Assembly (NCBI GenBank): GCA_964058805.1
Contig: CAXKVV010001007.1
Span: forward strand, 1-33,376
Direction: 5' to 3'
Origin: Schoenoplectus triqueter
Taxonomy: Eukaryota; Streptophyta; Magnoliopsida; Poales; Cyperaceae
DNA: 33,376 nucleotides
Translations under genes and position numbers: made by a program
Part shown: positions 1 to 9,900 of the stretch, piece after piece
Numbering within the stretch: position 1 is the first letter of the stretch
Layout: the number at the start of each line of letters is the position of its first letter
Notes under the pieces: generated by a model
The model's input: only the letters and a program-made list of their open reading frames with translations
What the model was told of the DNA's origin: nothing
The model's database searches: none

Positions 1-381
1 TTTTGTTCTCCCCAAAAACAGGAAGCTGTGCAACTCTTTGCCATTAAGAGAACCCGACTTTACAGCCTCTTTGACGGGATGCTCTTGTGGACCAGGGATG
101 AATTCCAGCTTTGTCATCCAATTTTTGCCACTTCTGAATCCTCAGTTCTATTGTACTCACGGCCAGATACGAGTTCAGCTAGCTCATGATAAAGGTCATG
201 CATGACATAAACTTCTCCAGAATGATTATGAGATGGTGAAGGCTGCAAAAAGCAGCCGTCAGCCAAGTTATCAAAATCCTCGGCAACAGCATCATTGATA
301 AAACCCTGCGCAACCCATAATTGTACCAACTTGCTTTTCTGAAAATTGTGCCTTTTGGAAACAAGGAACGATATGCAGAGT

Positions 382-1014
382 AGTGAATTAAAAATAGAAT
401 GGGTCGGGACCAGTTAGGATTAGATCGAATTAAGTCCGGACAGATTAGGACGGATCGACGAGTTAGACGGAATGGGTTAACACGGATCAGATTTGGGGGG
501 TATGACCGCGATCTATGTTAGATCCGTCGGGTTGGCGGGTCGGATTGGGTCGGGTCGGTTTCATTTTTTTTCAAAATAAAAAAATAACTCAAAAAATTTA
601 AATATATTCTTAAAAATTCCGAAAATAAAAAATAATTATTAAAAATATATAAACGGCTTTTTTTATTTTTTTTGAATTCTTCTCGGGTTTAACGGGTTTG
701 GGTCGGGTTTTCCCGGGCAAAGGGCACAGGTTAAATGGGACGGGTTTGCTAGGTCTTATTCCCAGGTTTTACGGGTCGGATCGGGACAGATTAGGATAGG
801 GCGGGTCGGGTTGGGCATGAGTTATGGCGGGTCGGGTCTTACACAGGTTTTTTTTCGAAATTCTTTTGCCCGCACCCGTTCTAAACCCATGGGTTTGAAC
901 AGGCACGGATTTGGACAGGTTTGAGCACGGGACGGGTCGGGTTGCGGGGACAGGTTTAGCAGGACAGGTTTAGCAGGTCAGTTTTTGGCCGGACGATTTT
1001 TTTTAAATCACTGA
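382..1014. mobile_element. G-rich non-autonomous insertion inside the CNL pseudogene, probably an old hAT-type element
   Basis: The segment interrupts the RNBS-D motif. On the minus strand the host reads QKWCFA up to 1015 and resumes as AYRSLFPKG below 382, matching the usual CFAYCSLFPKD. Imperfect 8-bp flanks (TGCAGAGT at 374-381, TGCAAAGC at 1015-1022; 6 of 8 match) could be an aged target-site duplication. The ends form imperfect inverted repeats (AGTGAATTAAAAA against TCAGTGATTTAAAAA on the opposite strand). The interior is a degenerate GGGTCGGGT-type repeat with an AT-rich core and no ORF. A near-tandem 14-mer (GGACAGGTTTAGCA) occurs twice near 948-975. The insertion is clear because the interrupted motif can be read on both sides; superfamily and exact edges are inference. 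Confidence 0.65.
529..815 (+). other. Three G-quadruplex-type motifs
   Basis: Three stretches on the plus strand match G3+N1-7 four times. At 529-554 the loops are 5, 7 and 2 nt. At 685-707 the loops are 6, 3 and 2 nt. At 799-815 the sequence is GGGCGGGTCGGGTTGGG, with loops of 1, 2 and 2 nt, the strongest of the three. All lie in the insertion at 382-1014. Pattern match only; folding is not shown. Confidence 0.6.
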
Positions 1015-2775
1015 TGCAAAGCACCATTTTTGAGATAGAAAAAATTCATAAGTAACAATCAGCGCTAGCAAGATTTGATTCCGAACTCCATCATCCAACT
1101 ACAAATAGTTCTCCAGGACCTTCCCCCAGTGTTTCTTAACAATTGATAATCTCAACACGCTACCAACAGCCTCAGCAGCCAGTGACAAGCCCTTATATTT
1201 AGCTGCAATCTTCTTTCCCATTTCTGTCAAATTAGCACATAACAGTTGAGGCTGGCACACTGACCAACATTCATCATCACATAAGCAACTCAAACGGTAC
1301 CTCTTCAAGGACATGATTTGACAAACCTTGCTACTAGTTGTAGTAATCAAAACCTTGCTCCCTTTAGCACCATGTTTTAAAGGAACTGTCAAGGTTGAAC
1401 AATGTCCCGGATTTTCATCTCACATGTCATCAAGAACTAGAAGAAACTTCTTTCCCTTTACCTGTGCAATCACATCATGATGTAGTGATTCCAGCTCCAA
1501 GAGACTATGTGGACCTTTTTATATTTTCGATATGTAGCCTCCTCCACACTTAATTCTTGTGGCAAAGACGCCCAAATCATGAGATCAAAACCAGATTTGA
1601 CAATCTCAATATAAAAAACATGTTGTGCTAGAATTGTTTTCCCAACAACCTCCATACCAACAAGTGGGATGGAGGAGAAGATACATTCATTGCCCGTATT
1701 CTCTGATATCAGCAGCTCAATCACATCATTCATCTCTTTCTCCCTGCCAAGAAGTTTGCAGTTGGGAAAAGAACTGGTTGGAGTTGGTGGGTTATTATGC
1801 AACATGTGTGTCCTGTCTTCTTCTTTTATCTCAAGGGGATCATGGTGCATGGCAATCTCACGATAGCAATAAATTTCCATTATTCATCATTAATTTCTTT
1901 CTCCCATCAGAATTTACCAAGATTCTTCAGCTATGTTCAAATATTAAAAATCTCCCATTAGATAAATTAATTTGCCAGAGGGATCCACATATATAAGATT
2001 CTCTGACAGGTCAGAAACAGTAAATTAATGGTTTACTAGTTGTATAAAAGGTTAAGCATCAATGCACTAGACGGAATCAAAACACCACCAGTGTTTTGTA
2101 GTTGTTGCTTGCCTTTTCACGGTCTTCTTTGCAATTGTAACAAATTAAAGTTTATTTATTTTGATTTGAAAGGCCGTATTCTGAACAAAACTGAAAAGGA
2201 AGATAGAATTTGCAGAGATAGACCTACCGATGTGCCCTAATTAAGGAGCCATACCGCTACAAAATCCTTGTTTTGCAAGAACCTATTAAGTATTAACCAT
2301 TAGAAATCTAGAACGAGCTAGTGGCAACTAATTTTCCAGGCACGCCACCAAATAAAAAGAAATAAAAAATAGATAGTAAAAGAGAAACACCTATCAGCTA
2401 TCCTCGTGATCTTGAAGTTCCGAGAACAGGAAGGGAAGGGGCATTAGAAAACAAGGAGCTAAATTCCCCTCTTTTTCTCTTCCCTTTCCGACGCAGCAAC
2501 AGCTCCAATTTGAACTCCTCCGATCGAGTAGCTTTCATCGACTCGAACAGTATCTCCTCCACTGCATCCTCCGCACAGCACTCCAAATCCCTCAGTTCCC
2601 TCAGCCACAGCCGATCCTGTGCGTTGTCCATCCCCAACACATCAGCCTTACCAGCGTCGCTCGGATTGCCTCCATTTTTAACCCAAGTAGGCTGGTAGCC
2701 CGTCCAAAATTTTGCGGAAGGGAGTGTCCCATGCCCATGAGATACCAAAAACTTGCTAAATCTATTTATTTGCAA

Positions 2776-3089
2776 TTTGATATATAAAATGATTCATACT
2801 TGTTAATCTGTTAATTTATATGTAATAATACAAATGAAAGTTTTATTCGAGTCTGTGTTACAAAAGACAAGTGAAATTTAATCAGAGTATTATTTGAATC
2901 GGTTTGATGTTTGAACCGAACTGGCCGGTTGGATGTTATCTCCTTGTCTGTCATCCAAACACCATAGTGTTTTAGTGTTTCACATCCAAAAACCGTAGCT
3001 TTAATTACTTATTGTATGCTTTTATGTGAATTAATAAATAGAAGGTGAGAGCTTACTCTCATCTTTGCTCAAAAAAAAAAAGAAAAAAA
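2776..3089. other. Gene-free AT-rich spacer
   Basis: No coding similarity seen. It holds a small palindromic patch (AACCGAACTGGCCGGTT, about 2914-2930) and an A-rich tract near 3070-3090. Probably spacer between the dead CNL gene and the reductase locus. Confidence 0.5.
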
Positions 3090-3255
3090 AGAGTTTGACA
3101 TATAAGGAAATTCTAGCTTCTCAAGCACTTCAAACATCTAACAAAAGGAAATCATAGGCCGCCAAATCACTTAGCACATCCCAAATTAACCAGTTTTTGT
3201 GAAAATCCTTTACGCTCTGTCCCTCTCCTACCACCCTGGAATATTAGTAAAAACA
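3090..3255 (-). pseudogene. Broken duplicate of the reductase's last exon
   Basis: This stretch aligns by eye with the last exon and 3' flank of the reductase at about 3880-4095. Shared blocks include the stop-codon context (GGCGGCCTATGATTTCC against GGAGGCCTGTGATTTCC), the AAGCTGGTTGATTTGGGAT-like block and the acceptor-side GGTGG(A/T)AGGAGAGGG. About 50 nt is deleted from the middle of the exon, and in-frame stops are present (a TAA in the AGCGTAAAGG block, a TGA in AAGTGATTTGG). It is a local partial duplication that decayed; no other exon copy is nearby. 3256-3942 is featureless AT-rich DNA. Confidence 0.8.
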
Positions 3256-3942
3256 ATTTAGACAATTAAAAAATTAATTAAATATTTTCCTTTTTTTAAA
3301 TAAGATTAAATAACTCTATCATGATTATAACATTTGTGTCGTTCAGAACTATATGATTAAAGATATTAACTAAATTACTTTAATTACATTAGTGAAACGA
3401 GAAGGATCATATGAGTTGAAATGTTATCTCAAATCATTAATAAAATTATCAATTTAATATTTAATTCATGATCAAAGAAAATATTAATTTTTACAAAAAA
3501 AAATCAACAAGACTACAAGTCTACAACAAACTTAAGATCCAAATTTATTAAAATTTGACTTTTGTAATATTTTGAATAAAATATTTGTCTCAAATGTTTA
3601 AGAAGAAGTAAAAATTGATAATTGCTAAAATGAGAGAATATTAATGTAAATAAATATTTTGATATTTAAAGCGAGATGACTCAAATATTAAGCAAAAACA
3701 TCATAAATTTAGATGCAATTCATACCACTAGCTAAATTCTATGTGATAGAATTATAAGCACATATTGTAAAAAATGTGAACCGTCTATAGAAAAGTTGGC
3801 CCTCCTAAATTTTTGGTTGCTCCCCAGACAATGTCATACAATAAATAAAGTTTGACTGTTCAATCAGTAGAGGCGTTCCAGTGCTTGACAAACAAGAAAA
3901 TTCTAACATCTCAATCACTTCAAATATCTAAAACAAAGGAAA

Positions 3943-6900
3943 TCACAGGCCTCCAAATCTCTTAGCGCATTCCACACTAGCAGTCAGAATCTCTTCAACA
4001 CTAAACTTGTATTTAAATCCCAAATCAACCAGCTTTTGTGAAGAACCCTTTACGCTCTGCCCCTCTCCTTCCACCCTGAAATTAAAAATAGTAAAAATAA
4101 TTTCAATAGACAAAAACAATTACAACCAAACCTTCTACTGTTGTCGTCTTATTCTTCTTTTGTTTCTGGTTAATTTATATTCTTTACAAGATTCTTACTC
4201 TTTGATCAGCTTCAAATCTGGATATTTCTCAGCAAAATAATCCACAATATCTTTCATCATTGGATAGTCAACTGCGCAGAGATATCGGCCTGCCATGACC
4301 GGCCTCTCTATGCAAAATATATGTGCTTCACAAACATCTTCTATGTGAACCAGTGGCAATGAACCCAACAAAGCTTGTAGGAACTTCAAAATAATGTGGT
4401 ATATTTCAGTGCCAGTTAGGGGCGATATGATCCCCTGCATGCTATCAGGAACATAGGGGAGAATTGTGTCGCCTCCGACCAGTGCACACGCGAGGCTCAC
4501 GACCTGGAGTCCTTGTCCTTCTTTGTTGTAATTTAGGATTTCTTTTTCTGAGAGGGTTTTTGAGCTTACATAATCCTGCAAAATATGGCAACAATAGAAA
4601 TATTGCCAACTGTATTAATTCATGGCCTTACGCCTTTACCAAAATTATTTAAATTATCAGGATCACAGTCTTAATGCTGGCTTAGCATGCATCTTATAAC
4701 TTTTCAATTAACTAGCAAGTGATCATTTCATTTGGGTTTACTTATTAACCGCTTCTTCTTTTTTTCTTGAGTATATAGGGTTTCTGTGAGGAAACATAAA
4801 TTTTAAACGAGAGGATTGCTGAAACTAGAGTATCAATTTTTGCATATTTGGTCGGTCCATTTGCAGTTTGCATTGCCAAAACATGCACTTCTCCTTCGGA
4901 ATGATTAAAAAACAGAGTCTTACTCTGCATTTGTCAAAGACACCAAAGATAAAATAAAATCAATTAAAATAGTTAAACATGCTAGATGAACTCCCATTCA
5001 GAGAAAAACAAATTCCCTATAGCGCACTCTTGACTGGCATTGCATATGTTAAATCTAAGGACTATGATGAATAGTGAAGAACCGAATTAAAAAAAAAAGG
5101 GAGCTGATATGATGTCCCGTAGAAGTGACAATCAGTTGGGTCAGATGGGTTCGGGTCAGACTGAATTGGATTGAGTCGAGTCAGTTTGATTTTTTTTAAA
5201 AATCAAGTTGGATTAAATTATATCAGATCAGATCAATTTGGATGTTGGTTTCATTCAGATTTTTAATTAATTTTGGTTAAATTATAGGTTATTTGATTTT
5301 AAATTGGTTCGAATTAAATCAAATTCAGATCAAATCATATAAAATTTTCAAACCATGTCAGATTTTATATCTCTAATGTTCTCTAAAGGTCTATCTATCA
5401 CCCCTTCATTTCCCCCATCATCTTGACTTACTTTATAGGGGGGTTGATTTATAAAGGAAATTGAGGGGCAATACAGGGACTCCAATATCCTCTCTAGTAC
5501 TATATCGCATATAGTGAACAATCTGTACTAAAGGAGAAGGAGACGCTGATAGAGTCCGATTTTTGAGAAAAACGAGGAGGCAATATATGGGACAAAGTAT
5601 ATTTTTCCAAAAAGATGTACCTTCAAGTGATCAATGTAATGTGGGTAAGGGTGATCAAATTTGGTCCAAGAAGATTCATCAATGAAGTCCTTGTAGCCGG
5701 TGAAATCTTCCTTCCATGGCGAGCATGCAACCACTGAACCGGTATAAACTACACGCCTAACAGTATCAGCCTCCTTGCACAACTTTATGATTGTATGTAT
5801 CCCGTCCAATGCAGCCTCGGTGGTGTCATTGTACTGCTCAAGATATGTGCGAAGCAAATTAGCTTTCTAAATTAGCATCACACATTGTCAATTAATTAAG
5901 AATCCAAATTAATGCCTGTGATGTCAATAGAAATACAAGAAAAAAAATGTATAATATATCATTTCACTTGTGATATCCATGGATATTGAGTACTGCAGTA
6001 TGCTTGCAATTGGGCAAAAACTTTCTTGTAAAAATAAAAATAAAAATAAAAATGGAGTCAAATCCTTCTAACGCTAATTTAATATTTTTTTGAGAAAAAA
6101 TAATTAAATATTTATAAGAGATGAAATTACTAGCGGACAAACTCTCAACCTCGCACGGAAAATATTAATTTCAAAAAGAGAAAAAGAAAATGATGCACAA
6201 TAATTCTTCGCAAATTGCTAGTGGACCAAAGTTAGGATCTTGACATACAGACGTGATGCAAATTTTTAAGTAAAAATGAAACATTTTTAAGAACATGGGA
6301 GTTCGATTTCGGAAAGAGAATGAGAAATTGTGGCATGACCTCTATTTCTCCCCACAGAAAATGTCGATATATATTTCATTTACAAATAATTTTCATACGA
6401 ATTAAATTAACATAAATTTTAATTAAAAGTTAATCAGATATATTCAAGTAAAACTATGAACACAATCAATTTAATTGAAAAGTAAATATACAAATTAATG
6501 AAATGAAGTCATAATTTGTTTTTTTAATACTTTCATAATTTTCTATTTTTTTTCTCAAATTGCGTCCCAACAACAATTTGCACACAGTACTTCACCAAAT
6601 TATAAATATTTCGCATCTGTGGCTATGGTTCTTTCAATATTCACTTTTAAAAAATGTTTTCATTTTGTAATCTAGAAGGTTTCAAGCAATTAAAGAAGCC
6701 AAAAAGGAATGTCACATCATCTCAACCCTCCGTTTAATAATTGATCATTATCAACCATGATGTGATTGGTTCACTTTTACCTTCTCCATCCATTATCAAA
6801 TAGAGATTTTTTGGGAGTGCAGATCCTTTGCGTATAATGATATGAGGTAGGGTGTCCATTATTTATCTAATCAAATCGAATCAAATAAAAAAATAATAAA

Positions 6901-9900
6901 ATAATATAATCTGATCCGATCCAACCGAATCGCTATCGCATTACAAGTTGCAGTGCAGCATATTCAAAGCATTCAATCAAATCAACGGCCCAATTTATTT
7001 TTCTTTAGTTGATTATCGACGACACTTCTCCCACTGCCAATCACTCTTCTCTCCCACCACACGTCATTAACTAATTGTTTCTTCTACCTGGTCACATCGG
7101 AGAAGAGCAGCAACAACGAATAATTCCTTATGCCTATTACTCTCCGACTTCTGACCTAACCCCCACTCGGCGCACTATTCACCATCCCTCTCTTATTTCT
7201 TAGCGCTAGGCTCCGCCATTTTCTCGTCCTCCTCTTTTCTCCCTTCACCACTTCCTTTCATGCTCCTTACCCTCTCCTACACCTTCGCCTTCCTCTTCTC
7301 CTTTAATTTTCTTTTCAATTTTCCTCCCCCGTCACTCTACTTGATGATGTGTGATGTAAAATAATTTTATTGTCATTTCTAATCACACTTCTTATTGTAA
7401 TTGAAACACGAAAATAAATTGGATTAAGTTCTTGTTGTCCGGTCGTTTAAGAGGAAACACAATACTAGTAATTGGAAATTTGAAGTACTCAAATGGCGAA
7501 GAGCATGGATGGACTATGAAAGATTATATGATTAATTCCTCTAATTTTCAACCGTGCAGCGAACATGAAAAGTTCTTCTTTTATGTCATGTGATCAAATA
7601 CTCATTCTTTTTAATCTTTATTACATGTAATATAAATAATCAATGTAAGAAATAATTTACGGGATTTTATGAATGGTATTTATACGAAACAGAGAGATTA
7701 GAAAAGAAAACACAAACGTCAGAGAGATGTATATAGCACATCTTCTCTGGCTTTAAAATTTAAAAACAAAGCTTGCACTAGGGGTGTCAATTATTGACCG
7801 ATCCTATCCAATATGATCCAAAAATAAATGGGTCAGATATGATTTAATTATTTTGATCCGAGTCGGGTCGGGTTCGGGTCAACCTGAACTGACCCGATTA
7901 ATTATATTTTTTGAAACAATTTTATGATTTAGTACTAATTAAAACTTAAATATATACTAATTATATACTATTTAAGATTAATTATAAATTATTTAATATT
8001 TTATTACTTAAAATTATATAAAAATAATAATGTTACACGGGTTGGGTCGGATATGGGCTAAGATTTTTTTACTCGAATTCAATCGGGTTGGGTTCGGATC
8101 GGGTCAAAAATAATAATAAAATAATATAATTCAATCTGAATCCGATCCGATCCGACCCATTGACACCCCTAGCTTGCATACGTGGATGCGAGAATTTTTA
8201 TGCTAAGTGTTAATAAGCTCATTATATATTATTTTTCATTATCGTTCTTGTTATTATTATTCTGATCATCATCGTCATCCTCATTAGTAGTAGTTCTTCA
8301 AATTTAATTTTATTATCTGAAGACTCAAGCTTTTAATATTTTATTATTAAAAAAATTTCTTCATGAATTTGGAAAAATTAAAAATGATGAGAGAGAAACG
8401 TTGGGGATGAGATGCATTGGCGTTGCTGATCAGCATAGAATAAAAAGAGTAATGATGCAATTGTCAAGTACCTGGAAAGAGAGAAAAAATGATGAAGGCA
8501 CATTGTACTCAAGTTATGATAATTTGATTTATTTCCTGAAAAATATGGGGCCTATCGTACAAAAATTATTATAAAAGTGTGGGGTCCATTTATGTGTCCT
8601 TACAATATTTTTATTTAAAATAGTACAAATATTGTATCAATTGTGTGGTATCCTACGCGGAGATTTTTTTATTGTATAATTGATGGGGAGTAAATCTAAT
8701 CTCATAAAAGATTTTCGTAAGTTTAATTCAAAAAATATAATAAATAATTTTTAAATTTTGATTTTCACTCTCATAAAATTCTTCATATTTAAATCTTGTG
8801 GGTACAAAAATTTGAGACGTTTCGAGTTTTTTAAGTCGCTTTTTTTAATTTTTGAAAATCAGTTCTAAAAATAATAATAAAATATTCAATATTTGTACAT
8901 TATTTTTAAAAATTAAAAAAGTGACTTAAAAAACTCAAAACATTCCAAATTTTTGTACCCCATAAGATTTCAATATGAAGAATTTAATGAGATTGAAAAA
9001 TCAAAATTTGAAAATCATTTGATATATTTTTTGAGCTAAGCTCACGGAGGTCTTCCGTGAGCTTAAGCTCACCGTAGATTTTTCCGAAGAGATCTCCGCA
9101 AGTTAATATGGATGATATAAATTAATCTTGGACAAAAGTAAATATATTTTTTGATGTGCAAGAATTTATTATTATTAAATTAGAAACATTTATCCAATTA
9201 AATAATTGGATGGTTCAAAAAAATCACAGATGCACAATTGTATGTTGTTGTGCTGTAAATATGTACAATGATTTTTTAATGACTAATTTTTATGTTATCG
9301 TTTGGGTCATATTATGAAAAAATGTATCGGTCATTTCACGAAAATTTAGTATTCATCAAGAATTCGTTAGATCAACAAACTTTATACCTATCTAAAAAAT
9401 AGCAAAAAAATTCAAAAAAATATATAATTTGATCTTGAAAGATATTTCAATATAAAGATCATGTTTAACGGTTTGGATCGGCCATTTAAACTTTTAAATT
9501 CGAGATATGAACGTAAAGTATAAAAATTTTGATGTTTCATGGAGCGCAATATCCTATCTCTTTCTATATATGTGTGTTTTCTAGATCATTTTAACCAACA
9601 CTTGTCTCTAATACACTTAAATATAATTGACGGTCTTGGCTGGAGGCAATAAATTTCTTTTAGGTATGTAGTGTATCAAAAGAAGTTCTTGATCATTCTG
9701 TAAGTAATTATATTATACTATCTATTTCATATTAATCACAAAACAAAACGAGTACTGCTAACGTAAAATTTTCTTTGTTGTCAATCCTCAATTTGTAAAT
9801 CACAAATTTTCTTTAATTGTTGGGACATCCAGAAAACAAAATATATAATTATTGATTATTTGTATTAAACACACAAATGAGCGTACCTATTACTTGTTTA

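Larger units (their letters stand above)
1..2775 (-). pseudogene. Decayed CC-NB-ARC-LRR (CNL) disease-resistance gene
   Basis: Read on the minus strand, the pieces follow CNL order. At 2775-2398 is an Rx-type coiled-coil piece (LWLRELRDLECCAEDAVEE). At 1880-1520 are the pre-P-loop GREKE stretch and a damaged P-loop, GMEVVGKTILAQ instead of GMGGVGKTTLAQ. At 1459-1423 is kinase-2, KGKKFLLVLDDM. At 1392-1099 are RNBS-B (GSKVLITT), RNBS-C and a GLPL motif changed to GLSLA. RNBS-D lies at about 1080-350, and WVAQGF...VMHDL (intact MHD) at 329-114. LRR-start-like sequence runs to the window edge. Lesions: TGA at 1420-1422 where kinase-2 normally has Trp; an in-frame TAG shortly upstream of RNBS-D (about 1096); a frameshift near 1515; a frameshift in the CC near 2660, where an alternate frame restores EAIRATLV; another near 335; TGA at 111-113; and a large insertion at 382-1014. 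About 500 bp (1881-2397) between CC and NB-ARC has no recognisable coding match. CNL proteins are intracellular immune receptors; this copy cannot make one. The LRR end lies outside the window. Confidence 0.9.

Noticed and set aside
2040..2240. 66-codon plus-strand frame between CC and NB-ARC pieces
   Set aside because: No family similarity; it lies in the decayed interior of the CNL pseudogene.
4745..4930. 61-codon minus-strand open frame in the reductase locus
   Set aside because: It lies inside intron 3 and has no family similarity; exons 3 and 4 join without it in correct phase.
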